The position numbers and the translations under genes are program-made. A DNA stretch of 64,000 nt, taken from Arcticimaribacter sp965277835 (GTDB lineage Bacteria > Bacteroidota > Bacteroidia > Flavobacteriales > Flavobacteriaceae). The stretch covers positions 1,860,001 to 1,924,000 of the forward strand of contig OZ255841.1 in assembly GCA_965277835.1 (NCBI GenBank), given 5' to 3'. Positions 35,697-44,929 of this stretch are shown one piece after another. The stretch's first letter is position 1; each line of letters starts with the position of its first letter. The notes beneath the pieces are model-generated. The model was not told the DNA's origin. It searched no databases and worked only from the letters and a program-made list of their open reading frames with translations.

Positions 35697-36488
35697 ATGC
35701 CTTTTTTCCCGCTTAGTAATATTTTAGATACCAAAGGATTTTGTACGGTACATAATTATACTCCTAATAACTGGCAGAACACAGAAGCTAACATAAAAAC
35801 TTTATGGGCAATTTATTCTGATGGTAACCATTGGATGACAAAGAAACTTGAATCGATAGAAGTTGGAGATTCGAAGACCATTCACTACGAAGATTTCGGG
35901 TTACCCACAATGGCTAATATTTCGCCTTTAATTGCTTTACAGTTTCGGAGAACTAATTTACCTGAAAGACTAGATAGTTTACCTTCTCAAGAATTTGCAT
36001 TTACAACCGCACCAGAATGGAGATCGACCGTGGGTTTTTCTCTTGGTACTACTCAAACTAGTTATCAAGGGGAGATTAATCCCTTTCCACCAAAAGCTTC
36101 GCTGTTAACATTTCATCCGTTTATTCAATATAATGAGATTAATAATTATTTCGCTTTTATTAATATAGAACAAAACCCAATATATAGAACAGCATTGTTA
36201 GAGATTTATAATGCAAGGACGTTGAAGTTGATTGACACGGTGGAAGTGAGAAATAATAGTACTAATGTTATACCATTAGATATATATAACTTTACCGCTC
36301 AAGATTTACCTGTATTTGTATGCAGATCTATGGCAGGAATCCCTTTTGGTTTTGGCATAAACGCTGAAGCTCCAATGCTATCATTAGAGCATACGCATCC
36401 TCCAGCAAGTTTTGCTGTTCATGGGCAGCGGTTTATGGTTCAAAAGAAAATTAAGGAACATTGGTTTAGTATTTTAAAATTAAAATGA
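35697..36488 (+). CDS. Unrecognised protein, first member of a distant paralogue pair
   Basis: This 263-residue protein is mainly beta in appearance, with no signal peptide and no membrane segment. I do not recognise its family. Its order of strands matches the next protein: an early WAIYSDGNHW-like segment, a late EIYNARTLKLIDTVEV segment and an ending FAVHG. It starts 4 bases after the methyltransferase and its stop overlaps the next start by 4 bases (ATGA), so the three are likely made from one message. A remnant of its N terminus lies at 34685-34768. Confidence 0.7.
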   Translation: MPFFPLSNILDTKGFCTVHNYTPNNWQNTEANIKTLWAIYSDGNHWMTKKLESIEVGDSKTIHYEDFGLPTMANISPLIALQFRRTNLPERLDSLPSQEFAFTTAPEWRSTVGFSLGTTQTSYQGEINPFPPKASLLTFHPFIQYNEINNYFAFINIEQNPIYRTALLEIYNARTLKLIDTVEVRNNSTNVIPLDIYNFTAQDLPVFVCRSMAGIPFGFGINAEAPMLSLEHTHPPASFAVHGQRFMVQKKIKEHWFSILKLK

Positions 36489-37321
36489 TGTTTATGAAGC
36501 AAAAATTAAAATTGTGGGTTAAAGAAAACATACCTTCAAAATTTATAGAACTTTTTACTTCACAAGGAATTATGATTACTAAAATTCCTAAGGAAAAGGA
36601 AGCGAATATAAGTGATTTATTCCCATATAAAATAGAGAATAATTGGAATACGTATTTCGAACTTTTGAATGTTCCTCATATGTTAAGCCCAGAAGCCAAA
36701 AGCGAAACACCTTATACTATTGAGCTAAAGTTTTACGATATAAACGGAAAATTCCTTTCAAATCATCAAGTTCTTTCTTCAAATAATTTAAGAGAAACGC
36801 TAGATATTGGAAAAATAACCAAACAATTAAATATTATTACGGATGGGATTTTTGCAGTTTTTCATCAAAAGCATACGACTTGGTTAACAGAGCAAAATAG
36901 TTTTATGGCTGAACGGGGTTATATAGGTTTTGAGAATAAAAATATAGGTCCAATAAAAAGTTATATACATGGTAATTTAGATGCAATCGCTCAATATGAA
37001 GATAAAGAATACCTGCTTGCAAATTGGAGTTGGAAAACAAAAGAATACCATTTGCAACATGACCTTTTAGCGGATTACTCGTACGAGTTGTTTTTGGTAA
37101 ACGCATCAACTCAAACGCAGTTGATAGAGATAATTGAAGAAACTAGAGAAGGGCGTAAATCAACAATTTTGAAAATACCGCAACGAGGGATAAAAAATTA
37201 TTTAAGAGCAAGCAATAAAGAAGGGTTGAATGCTAAGATTATAGTTAAAAGCAAATTGTATTTAGCAAGACCAATTGTGTTTAAATATATGGATACATCG
37301 TTTGATGTTTTTCATGGATAA
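36485..37321 (+). CDS. Unrecognised protein, second member of a distant paralogue pair
   Basis: This 278-residue protein has no signal peptide or membrane segment. Its C-terminal half parallels the previous protein: ELFLVNASTQTQLIEIIEE against EIYNARTLKLIDTVEV, and an end FDVFHG against FAVHG. Overall identity is low, so common ancestry is an inference. There are several possible ATG codons at the start (residues 1, 2 and 4). Linked to the methyltransferase by position only; no function is proposed. Confidence 0.68.
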   Translation: MMFMKQKLKLWVKENIPSKFIELFTSQGIMITKIPKEKEANISDLFPYKIENNWNTYFELLNVPHMLSPEAKSETPYTIELKFYDINGKFLSNHQVLSSNNLRETLDIGKITKQLNIITDGIFAVFHQKHTTWLTEQNSFMAERGYIGFENKNIGPIKSYIHGNLDAIAQYEDKEYLLANWSWKTKEYHLQHDLLADYSYELFLVNASTQTQLIEIIEETREGRKSTILKIPQRGIKNYLRASNKEGLNAKIIVKSKLYLARPIVFKYMDTSFDVFHG

Positions 37322-37340
37322 AAATGTAATGGCTTTTTTA

Positions 37341-37369
37341 AAACTCTGATAATTATTTTTTTAGAGTTT
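37341..37369. terminator. Possible terminator between convergent genes
   Basis: AAACTCT (37341-37347) and AGAGTTT (37363-37369) form a 7-bp stem with a long T-rich loop. It sits 20 bases after the stop of the second paralogue and before the convergent SulP gene. The weak T tract after the stem makes it uncertain. Confidence 0.4.
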
Positions 37370-37452
37370 CTTCTTTATGCTTTATGAGACTAATATTTAT
37401 AGCATATTCAATATAAAAACATAAGAAAAGGTATAATAGCAACCAAATAGTT

Positions 37453-39069
37453 TTATATCTCTTTATCAATCAAATCGGTAACTACATAATAGCGGGGGTC
37501 ATCTACAGAAATTTCGATATGACGCTCAATATTTGGGTTCGCTTTTAGTAATAGTATTTTGCATTCGGGACTTAGGTGCGTAAGTTTTATTTCTTTGCCT
37601 ACGTTTATATATTTTTCAATTAAATTTTGAATAGCTTCAATACCCGAATGATCGCTCACACGCGATTCGATAAAATCAATTTGAACTTTTTTAGGATCAT
37701 TTTGCACATCGAATTTTGAATTAAAATTTTGTATAGACCCAAAGAATAAAGGTCCCCAAATTTCATATATTTTAGTGCCGTCTTCTTTCATGCGTTTTCG
37801 AGCGCGAATCATAGTAGCGTTTTTCCATGCGAATACAAGAGCTGAAATAAGAACCCCTACAAGAACGGCAATAGCCAAGTCTTGCCAAACGGTAATAGCC
37901 GAGACTGTAATAAGAACAAAAGCATCTGACTTAGGAATTTTATGAAGAATCCTAAAGCTACTCCAAGCAAAAGTACCAATTACTACCATAAACATAACAC
38001 CTACAAGGGCGGCTATAGGAATTTGCTCAATAATACTAGAGCCAAAAAGAATGAAAACTAACAACGATACAGAAGCTACAATTCCCGAAAGTCGACCTCT
38101 ACCACCAGAGTTTACGTTTATAATTGACTGCCCAATCATAGCACATCCACCCATTCCTCCAAAAAGCCCGTTGATAAAATTAGCACCTCCTTGGGCTAGG
38201 CACTCCTTATTTCCACTCCCGCGGCTTTGTGTAATTTCATCTATCAAGTTAAGTGTCATCAAAGACTCTATAAGCCCGACTGAAGCTAATAAAAAAGCAG
38301 TAGGCAAAATGATATTCCAATGTCCATCAAGCGTATATAATAATTCAAAAATTTGACTTTGAAAGACAGGTAATCCTCCTTGAAGCCCTTCGCCACCACC
38401 ATCACGAATAAAAGAACCTACAGTCGAAACTTCAATCCCACCTAAAATAGTTATTAGAGCAACACTAACAATGGCTACCAAAGCTGCTGGAATTTTGGTT
38501 GTTAGCTTAGGAAGAAAATACATAATAAGCATAGTTGCAGTTACTAATGCAAGCATAATATATAGATCTGATCCTTCAAGCCAAGTTGACCAACCCGAAG
38601 AGGTTGTTTTTTGAAATAAGTTTAATTGCGAAAGAAAAATTACAATTGCTAAGCCATTAACAAACCCCATCATTACCGAATGCGGAATTAAACGGACAAA
38701 TTTTCCTAGTTTAAAAAAGCCAGCAGCAGCTTGTATAACGCCTACAATTAATAGTGTAATAAAAAGCCAGTATAATCCTAAATTTTCAATAGGTTGAGCT
38801 AAAGTTTCGCCTACTTCATTTCCTTGTTGAATCATATGCACCATAACGACTGCCATTGCACCTGTAGCACCAGAAATCATTCCAGGTCTGCCCCCAAAAA
38901 TTGAGGTTATAATTCCCATCATAAAGGCACCATATAACCCGACAAGTGGATCAACCCCAGCGATAAAAGCAAAGGCAACAGCTTCGGGGACTAAAGCTAA
39001 GGCTACTGTTAACCCAGAAAGAATATCGTTTTTTGGGTTTATACTAAAATTATTAAGAAGTTTTTTCAA
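37453..39069 (-). CDS. SulP-family anion transporter with STAS domain
   Basis: This 538-residue inner-membrane protein has a transport core of about 12-14 helices (LTVALALVPEAVAFAFIAGV at the start) and a cytoplasmic STAS domain (about 430-538). SulP proteins carry sulfate, bicarbonate, dicarboxylates or other anions; the substrate here is open. The start codon is TTG (MKKLLNNF): no in-frame ATG lies near it, and a -7 box is placed 23 bases upstream. Confidence 0.92.
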   Translation of the reverse strand: MKKLLNNFSINPKNDILSGLTVALALVPEAVAFAFIAGVDPLVGLYGAFMMGIITSIFGGRPGMISGATGAMAVVMVHMIQQGNEVGETLAQPIENLGLYWLFITLLIVGVIQAAAGFFKLGKFVRLIPHSVMMGFVNGLAIVIFLSQLNLFQKTTSSGWSTWLEGSDLYIMLALVTATMLIMYFLPKLTTKIPAALVAIVSVALITILGGIEVSTVGSFIRDGGGEGLQGGLPVFQSQIFELLYTLDGHWNIILPTAFLLASVGLIESLMTLNLIDEITQSRGSGNKECLAQGGANFINGLFGGMGGCAMIGQSIINVNSGGRGRLSGIVASVSLLVFILFGSSIIEQIPIAALVGVMFMVVIGTFAWSSFRILHKIPKSDAFVLITVSAITVWQDLAIAVLVGVLISALVFAWKNATMIRARKRMKEDGTKIYEIWGPLFFGSIQNFNSKFDVQNDPKKVQIDFIESRVSDHSGIEAIQNLIEKYINVGKEIKLTHLSPECKILLLKANPNIERHIEISVDDPRYYVVTDLIDKEI

Positions 39070-39091
39070 AAGAGGATTTTTTGCAAAGGCG

Positions 39092-39099
39092 CAAATATA
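39092..39099 (-). promoter_or_regulatory. -7 box of the SulP gene
   Basis: The minus strand reads TATATTTG, matching TAnnTTTG. It predicts a leader of about 18 bases and supports the TTG start at 39069. No consensus -33 TTG was found. Confidence 0.5.
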
Positions 39100-39152
39100 C
39101 TTCTTTCTTTTTGAAGAACATTATTTAAAATAAAACTTCGGGTAAGATTAAT

Positions 39153-39692
39153 TTATTCTTTCTCTGGAGGGTAATTTTTCAATATTTCGGTTACAAAGCA
39201 TTGAATTCGTTCGTCTCGATTTCTAGTAAACTCACTAATGTAGCCTTTTCCTTTTCCTTGCCAAATGAGTTTTTTAGTTTTAGTATCAATAATATCAATT
39301 AATAATAAGCCATTGGTTTGAGAGTTTATTGTAACAGCATTGAGCTGTGGTCCTCCCCAAGCATTCCATCCCCAAGCATTCCAACCCCATCCAAGACCAA
39401 ACGCAATATTGCTATTAACATATACGTCGTTAGAAGATTTAACGGCTATATTTATAAGTAGTTCAGGATTTTCAGATTTTGTAAATTGCTTTTCCTCCAT
39501 TTCTTTTTCAATTGCAAGGAGGATTCTTTTTTTATCTAAATCAGAGATTTCGACTTCATCAATCCCAGGCTTAAAAAACGCATAGGTTGTGTAGTCATCG
39601 AAATTTATTGTTGTATCATAGTCACTCATTACACGAATACTACTACAACTGACAAAAAGTAAACTAATGAATAAAACAGAGATTTTTTTCAT
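39153..39692 (-). CDS. DUF4136 domain lipoprotein
   Basis: This 179-residue protein has a lipoprotein signal (FVSC, Cys16). The opening DYDTTINFDDYTTYAFF and the later LLIDIIDTKTKKLIWQGKG are typical of DUF4136, a family of envelope lipoproteins without known function. A Gly/Trp-rich stretch, WGWNAWGWNAWGG, lies in the middle. A sigma-54-like sequence sits about 21-39 bases before its start and could control it. Confidence 0.88.
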   Translation of the reverse strand: MKKISVLFISLLFVSCSSIRVMSDYDTTINFDDYTTYAFFKPGIDEVEISDLDKKRILLAIEKEMEEKQFTKSENPELLINIAVKSSNDVYVNSNIAFGLGWGWNAWGWNAWGGPQLNAVTINSQTNGLLLIDIIDTKTKKLIWQGKGKGYISEFTRNRDERIQCFVTEILKNYPPEKE

Positions 39693-39712
39693 AATTTCTT
39701 TTTTTAAATAAC

Positions 39713-39731
39713 ATCAAAAATCATGCCTTTT
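39713..39731 (-). promoter_or_regulatory. Sigma-54-like -24/-12 element upstream of the DUF4136 gene
   Basis: The minus strand reads AAAAGGCATGATTTTTGAT. It resembles the sigma-54 consensus TGGCAC-N5-TTGC with GG at -24 and TTG at -12, but A replaces the final C of the -12 GC pair. The same 19 bases occur once more in the window, at 55090-55108. Confidence 0.4.
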
Positions 39732-39883
39732 CATTGTTTAGAATGGTTATAATCGTATGGACAATGCCTACAGCCACTAAGACAACACGATCCTCTTTTT
39801 AGATGATACTGCTCAGTAAAAACCTTATAGCCTTCGGCAGACAAATAATAATCGCCGTCTTCTAACTTTTCTCCTTTCAGCAT
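39731..39883 (-). CDS. DUF5522-like small cysteine-rich protein
   Basis: This 50-residue protein starts MLKGEKLEDGDYYLSAEGY and has the signature CCLSGCRHCPYDY near the end (cysteines 33, 34, 38 and 41), the pattern of DUF5522. Four cysteines in a tight cluster suggest a zinc or iron-sulfur site; the function is unknown. The frame is exact from ATG at 39883 to TGA at 39731. It is shorter than usual length cut-offs and easily missed. It lies on the same strand as the DUF4136 gene, 38 bases upstream of it. Confidence 0.85.
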   Translation of the reverse strand: MLKGEKLEDGDYYLSAEGYKVFTEQYHLKRGSCCLSGCRHCPYDYNHSKQ

Positions 39884-39940
39884 AATTTTCCTTTGGAGTG
39901 TTGAATATAAATAAAGTAATTTAGCTTAAGAAATCTAACT

Positions 39941-40849
39941 ATGTTTTTTAAATCTTTCCCCAATGTTCCTAACCAATTTCTTACACAAATAGATGAGTTT
40001 TCGATTACCATTAAAAGAGAAGATCGTATTCACTCAAAGATATCAGGTAACAAATTTCGCAAACTAAAGTATAATGTTCAAGAATTGATTAAACAGAAAG
40101 CTACGGGGATAGTAACTTTTGGAGGCGCATATTCTAATCATCTTGCAGCGGTAGCAGCGATAGGTAAGCAACTTAATGTTCAAACTTATGGTTTTGTTCG
40201 AGGCGAGGAGTTAGAGCACAAGGCACGAAACCCCACCTTAGAATTTTGTGAGGCACATGGGATGCTATTATATTTTATGCCAAGAAAAGAATACCAATTA
40301 AAGGAAAAAGCATCTATGGTTAATGTTTTTTTGAAGAATAACCCTAATGTTTATTTAATTCCCGAAGGAGGAACCAATGAACTTGCAATTCGGGGATGTG
40401 CAGAGATAATGCAACCTAAAGATAAAGATTTTTCGACTATTTGTTGTGCAGTAGGAACTGGAGGGACTTTGGCAGGGCTATTACAGAATAACACAGAGCA
40501 AGAGTTTTTAGGTTTTCCAGTAGTTAAAGATTCAAGCATAGAGAAAACAATAAATAAGTATGCTCCTAAATCGATAAACTGGGAGCTAGTATATACTTAT
40601 AATTGTGGCAGCTATGGTAGAGTTTCTTCAGATTTAATTGAGTTTATTAATGATTTTCATAGAAAACATAAAATTCTTTTAGATCCATTATATACTGGCA
40701 AAATGGTTTTTGGTATTTTTACACTTTTAAGGGATAAAAAATGGCGTTGGGGGAAAAACATTTTAATAATTCACACAGGTGGACTTCAAGGGATAGAAGG
40801 AATGAATCAACGTTTAATTCAACAGGGAAAAGCAATTATTAAATGCTAA
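39941..40849 (+). CDS. PLP-dependent ACC deaminase/D-cysteine desulfhydrase-like enzyme
   Basis: This 302-residue enzyme of the tryptophan synthase-beta PLP fold has the lysine in HSKISGNKFRKLKY (Lys38) and the GGAYSNHLAA loop that binds the substrate carboxylate. The phosphate-binding AVGTGGTLAG follows. Enzymes of this type deaminate 1-aminocyclopropane-1-carboxylate or cleave D-cysteine to pyruvate, ammonia and sulfide; the sequence does not decide between them. It overlaps the next gene by 7 bases. Confidence 0.86.
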   Translation: MFFKSFPNVPNQFLTQIDEFSITIKREDRIHSKISGNKFRKLKYNVQELIKQKATGIVTFGGAYSNHLAAVAAIGKQLNVQTYGFVRGEELEHKARNPTLEFCEAHGMLLYFMPRKEYQLKEKASMVNVFLKNNPNVYLIPEGGTNELAIRGCAEIMQPKDKDFSTICCAVGTGGTLAGLLQNNTEQEFLGFPVVKDSSIEKTINKYAPKSINWELVYTYNCGSYGRVSSDLIEFINDFHRKHKILLDPLYTGKMVFGIFTLLRDKKWRWGKNILIIHTGGLQGIEGMNQRLIQQGKAIIKC

Positions 40850-41688
40850 AAAGAATTTTTTTATTAGTCATTGTAAGCACGTTACTTGGTTGTAGCCTTA
40901 CAAAATCATTTCGTTCTAAGAGTCGTCCTAAAAGCCAACCTATTAAAAAATCTACAATAAGTAGAGCGAACATTCCAACTTCTAAAATAAAAGCGTCCAC
41001 TAAAATTCCCAGACGACTTACGAAAGAAGAAAAAGTAGAGGCTTATATTAATGATTTTGCTGCAATAGCACAAGAAGAGATGAAACGTTATAAAATTCCA
41101 GCAAGTATAACTCTTGCACAAGGAATTGTAGAATCTGGTGCAGGGTATAGTCGTTTGGCAAGAGAAGGCAATAATCATTTTGGTATTAAATGTCACCGGG
41201 GGTGGAATGGCGGTAAAATATATCATGATGATGATGCAAAAGACGAATGTTTTAGGGTTTATAAAAATTCTAAAGAATCATATAGAGACCACTCTATATT
41301 TTTGAGTGGACGACAACGCTACGCCTTTTTATTTGATATGCACAGAAGAGACTACAAAGCGTGGGCAAGGGGACTTAAAAAAGCAGGCTATGCAACTGAT
41401 CCTAAGTATCCTCAAAAGCTAATCGCAGTTATAGAACAATATAAATTATACCGATTCGATTCTAAGAAAGGAAAGTATATCAAAGTAGTTGATGTTCCTG
41501 TTAAAAAAACTAAACCTAGGATTACTACGCCAAAGGGTAAGAAGAGTGTATATCGAGTGGATAAAGGCGATACTCTATATTCTATTTCTCGGAAATATCG
41601 TATTTCTGTAGAGCAACTTAAAAAAGAGAATAACCTAGATAGCAATACTATTTATATAGGACAAGAATTAATCATTCCAAAATTATAA
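40843..41688 (+). CDS. Glucosaminidase-domain lipoprotein with C-terminal LysM
   Basis: This 281-residue lipoprotein (LLGC, Cys17) has a basic linker, a glucosaminidase/FlgJ-type domain (about 70-205; the glutamate of AQGIVESGAGYS is the likely catalytic acid) and a LysM peptidoglycan-binding domain (about 237-281, YRVDKGDTLYSISRKY). It would cut the glycan chain of peptidoglycan from the outer-membrane side. It overlaps the upstream PLP enzyme gene by 7 bases and precedes hemL by 2. Confidence 0.92.
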   Translation: MLKRIFLLVIVSTLLGCSLTKSFRSKSRPKSQPIKKSTISRANIPTSKIKASTKIPRRLTKEEKVEAYINDFAAIAQEEMKRYKIPASITLAQGIVESGAGYSRLAREGNNHFGIKCHRGWNGGKIYHDDDAKDECFRVYKNSKESYRDHSIFLSGRQRYAFLFDMHRRDYKAWARGLKKAGYATDPKYPQKLIAVIEQYKLYRFDSKKGKYIKVVDVPVKKTKPRITTPKGKKSVYRVDKGDTLYSISRKYRISVEQLKKENNLDSNTIYIGQELIIPKL

Positions 41689-41690
41689 CA

Positions 41691-42977
41691 ATGCAATATC
41701 AACGTAGCAGCTCTTTGTTTAGAGAAGCAAAAAAAGTTATCCCTGGTGGGGTAAATTCCCCTGTGCGTGCATTTAAATCTGTAGGAGGTAACCCCATTTT
41801 TGTTGAAAAAGCTAAAGGTGCCTATCTCTATGATGTGGACGGGAATAGGTTTATAGATTATATTGCTAGTTGGGGCCCTATGATTTTAGGTCATGCGTTA
41901 ACTCCTATTCAAGAAGCGATTATCGAATGCACTAAAAAGGGTACGTCTTTTGGAATACCTACAGAATTAGAAACTGAAATTGCTCAAATGGCAATTGCGA
42001 TGATTCCTAATATGGATAAAATTCGTTTTGTTAATTCAGGTACCGAAGCTTGTATGAGCGCAATTAGGTTAGCCCGTGGATTTACGGGAAGAGAAAAGAT
42101 AATAAAATTCGCAGGATGTTACCATGGACATGCAGACGCTTTTTTAATTCAAGCTGGGAGTGGAGCAGTTACTTTTGGGTCACCTAATAGTCCTGGTGTA
42201 ACAAAGGGCACCGCACAAGATACTTTATTAGCAGATTATAATAGTCTAGAGAGTGTAGAAGTAATATTTGAGCAACATAAACAACAAATAGCCGCAATTA
42301 TAATAGAACCTGTTGCAGGTAATATGGGTTGTATTCCTCCCCAAAAAGGGTTTTTAGAAGGATTAAGAAAATTATGCGATACCTATGGTGCCTTACTAAT
42401 TTTTGACGAGGTAATGACAGGTTTTCGTTTAGCAGCAGGAGGTGCACAAGAATATTTTAATGTAAAAGCAGATATTGCTACTTATGGGAAAGTAATTGGA
42501 GGCGGATTACCCGTGGGAGCTTTTGCAGCTTCAAATGAAATTATGAGCCATCTTGCCCCCGATGGACCCGTTTATCAGGCAGGTACTTTGAGTGGTAATC
42601 CACTTGCTATGTCCGCAGGCTTAGCAACACTAACAGCATTGAAAGACGATAAAGAAATATACGCTCGTTTAGACAAGAAAACAGAACGACTACATATGGG
42701 TATGGAGGAGCGAATTAAAAATAAAAACATCCCTTATCAAATCAATCGCTTTGGGTCTATGATATCGTTACATTTTTCGAATACTCCAGTAGTTGATTTT
42801 TCAACAGCTGAAAAAGGGAATAACGAATATTTCAAAGCGTATTTCCATGGGATGTTAAATAAGGGCGTTTATTTACCACCTAGCGCTTTTGAAAGCTATT
42901 TTTTAAACGATGCTCTTTCCAATGAAGATATTGACTTTACTTTAGATGCGTTTGAACAGGTAGTAGGAAAATTATGA
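41691..42977 (+). CDS. hemL: Glutamate-1-semialdehyde 2,1-aminomutase
   Basis: This 428-residue PLP enzyme makes 5-aminolevulinate from glutamate-1-semialdehyde in heme biosynthesis (C5 pathway). It has PGGVNSPVRAF near the N terminus, VNSGTEACMSAIRLARG, the cofactor aspartate in FDEVMTGFR, and the PLP lysine Lys267 in TYGKVIGGGLPVG. Length is standard. It ends a likely three-gene operon. Confidence 0.97.
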   Translation: MQYQRSSSLFREAKKVIPGGVNSPVRAFKSVGGNPIFVEKAKGAYLYDVDGNRFIDYIASWGPMILGHALTPIQEAIIECTKKGTSFGIPTELETEIAQMAIAMIPNMDKIRFVNSGTEACMSAIRLARGFTGREKIIKFAGCYHGHADAFLIQAGSGAVTFGSPNSPGVTKGTAQDTLLADYNSLESVEVIFEQHKQQIAAIIIEPVAGNMGCIPPQKGFLEGLRKLCDTYGALLIFDEVMTGFRLAAGGAQEYFNVKADIATYGKVIGGGLPVGAFAASNEIMSHLAPDGPVYQAGTLSGNPLAMSAGLATLTALKDDKEIYARLDKKTERLHMGMEERIKNKNIPYQINRFGSMISLHFSNTPVVDFSTAEKGNNEYFKAYFHGMLNKGVYLPPSAFESYFLNDALSNEDIDFTLDAFEQVVGKL

Positions 42978-42991
42978 ACTAATATTTAGAG

Positions 42992-43411
42992 TTAAGACTT
43001 TTTATTAGTTTTTCCGTTTTTACTATGCTCTCTATGTTTTTTGTGAGTTCTTGTTTTTGTATGCATTTGCCTTTTGGGCATTTCTAACCAACGTTCGAAT
43101 TGTTTTTCAGTTAAAATTTCTTTCAATTTATTTTGAAACTTTTTTTGAGCGTCAAGTTTTTTTATTTTCAAGTTATATTTTTCATCTTGACTTAGGTCTT
43201 TCATAGATTTTGCCGCATCTTTTTTGGGTTGGTTTGCCAAAATTAATTTTAGAACCTTATGCTCTTGTTCTTCAGAAAGACCAAGTTTTAGACTTAGTTT
43301 TTTTGACTGTAATGTTGCTTTTTTCTCAGGACTCAATTTTTTATCTTGGTCTTGGGCAAGAGTTAATGCAGGGATACTAAATAATAATAGTAGGGCGAAT
43401 ATTTTTCTCAT
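42992..43411 (-). CDS. Small secreted basic protein, Spy/CpxP-like motif
   Basis: This 139-residue protein has a cleavable signal (about 1-19, ending LAQ). The mature part is helical and lysine-rich, with two motifs of the form LSEEQE and LTEKQFERW, like the LTxxQ repeats of Spy/CpxP periplasmic chaperones. The last 30 residues are rich in Lys, His and Thr. I infer an envelope stress role from the motifs only; overall similarity is weak. It converges with hemL. Confidence 0.65.
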   Translation of the reverse strand: MRKIFALLLLFSIPALTLAQDQDKKLSPEKKATLQSKKLSLKLGLSEEQEHKVLKLILANQPKKDAAKSMKDLSQDEKYNLKIKKLDAQKKFQNKLKEILTEKQFERWLEMPKRQMHTKTRTHKKHREHSKNGKTNKKS

Positions 43412-43532
43412 AATATTTTTTTGAAATTTTTTATCAAGATATATTTTTTTTAAAAAAGGTTTAATCCGATGTATCTGTTTTAATATTTTATTAACCTTTT
43501 GAAATTTGGTTATACCTAGGTTATTACGACCC

Positions 43533-44918
43533 TTAAATAATTCTTTTTGGGTTTAAGATATTTAGCGGGTCAAAAGTGTTTTTCAGTATTTTCATTAACT
43601 CAATTTCTGCATCGGTTCGACTAGTATTTAGATACTTTTTTTTGTGCAACCCAATGCCATGCTCTGCAGAAACAGAGCCACCAACATCCTTAAGAGGAGC
43701 GTAAATGATTGAATTAATAGCTTCAGTTATTTCAGGCGTGTTTTCTTTTTTTCCGATAATAAAATGGATATTACCATCGGCAACATGACCAAAAGCAAAA
43801 ACATATTTTACAAAAGGGAGTTTTTGTAAATCTGTAGTTATTTCATCCACAAGGCTGCCTATTAATGGGATAGGGATACTAATATCGAAATGCTGACTAT
43901 AATTAGTTTGAGCATCTAGTATGGAAACATCTTCTCGTATTTGCCAAATTGATGCTAATTCTCTTTCTGATTGCGCCATTACCCCATCTTCGATTAATTC
44001 CATTTCTATGGTTTCACTAATTAAATTTTCTAGTTGATTATAATCTGTATTGGGTTGATTTCCTAGACGTTCTATAAGCACATAATAGTTATATCCGTGT
44101 GGTAAAGGCGGCGTAAGATGCGAGGGCTTTGTAGTCATTGTTTTATACGTGTTTTCCCACATAAGTTCAAAACTGCTAAGCGTACCCGCTAAATTCTTTT
44201 CTAAATATTTTAATAATTGAATTACGTTGTTATACGAATTAATTCCTACAATAGCAGAGCATCGCGTGGTAGGTGCTTCAAAAAGCCTAAAAATTACTTT
44301 GGTTATAATTCCCAAAGTGCCTTCTGATCCTATGAATAGTTGTTTTAGGTCATATCCCGAATTATCTTTAAGTATTTTTTTTAAAGAAGAGATAATAGTA
44401 CCATCAGCAAGAACTGCTTCGACACCCAAAACGATTTGACGTGTCATACCATATTTAAAAACACGTAAACCTCCTGCATTTGTCGAAACAACACCTCCTA
44501 CTTGGGCAGAACCTTTTGCACCAAAGCTAAGAGGTAGTAGTAAGTTAATTTCTTTTGCGGCATCAATTAGATTTTCTACAATAGCTCCTGCTTGAGCTGT
44601 TATAGTTCTGCTTTGAGAGTCTATTTCTTCAATGGAATTCATTTTATCTAAGGCAAGAACCAGTTGGTTTTTATTTGTTTCTGTGCCTCCAACCAAATTG
44701 GTTAGCCCTCCGTGTATAACCACCTCTTGTTTTATTTTATGGCAGTACGCCATAATTTGAGACACCTCTTGGGTTGATGTCGGAAAAACTACGGCTTCTG
44801 CTTCGAGGGGGATGTCTGTTTTCCAGATATGGGTAAAACGTTCGCGTTCTGCTCCAGAATGTAAGACATTATATTTGCCCACAATGCGAATAAGATGATT
44901 AACTAAATCTTGGGACAT
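43533..44918 (-). CDS. FAD-linked oxidase/dehydrogenase (GlcD/D-lactate dehydrogenase type)
   Basis: This 461-residue flavoprotein has an FAD_binding_4 domain (about 35-175, with VVIHGGLTNLVGG and GSAQVGGVVSTNAGG) and an FAD-oxidase C domain ending with FGHVADGNIHF and SAEHGIGLHKK. This family oxidises D-2-hydroxy acids such as D-lactate, glycolate or D-2-hydroxyglutarate. It is 11 bases after the CoA-transferase B gene, so co-expression is likely, but the substrate cannot be assigned. Confidence 0.9.
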   Translation of the reverse strand: MSQDLVNHLIRIVGKYNVLHSGAERERFTHIWKTDIPLEAEAVVFPTSTQEVSQIMAYCHKIKQEVVIHGGLTNLVGGTETNKNQLVLALDKMNSIEEIDSQSRTITAQAGAIVENLIDAAKEINLLLPLSFGAKGSAQVGGVVSTNAGGLRVFKYGMTRQIVLGVEAVLADGTIISSLKKILKDNSGYDLKQLFIGSEGTLGIITKVIFRLFEAPTTRCSAIVGINSYNNVIQLLKYLEKNLAGTLSSFELMWENTYKTMTTKPSHLTPPLPHGYNYYVLIERLGNQPNTDYNQLENLISETIEMELIEDGVMAQSERELASIWQIREDVSILDAQTNYSQHFDISIPIPLIGSLVDEITTDLQKLPFVKYVFAFGHVADGNIHFIIGKKENTPEITEAINSIIYAPLKDVGGSVSAEHGIGLHKKKYLNTSRTDAEIELMKILKNTFDPLNILNPKRII

Positions 44919-44929
44919 TGCTTATGTTT

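Noticed and set aside
43452..43507. Imperfect inverted repeat AAAAGGTTTAAT and ATTAACCTTTT between the convergent/same-strand genes near 43.5 kb
   Set aside because: It has a bulge and a long loop in a very AT-rich stretch, so a terminator call was not supported.
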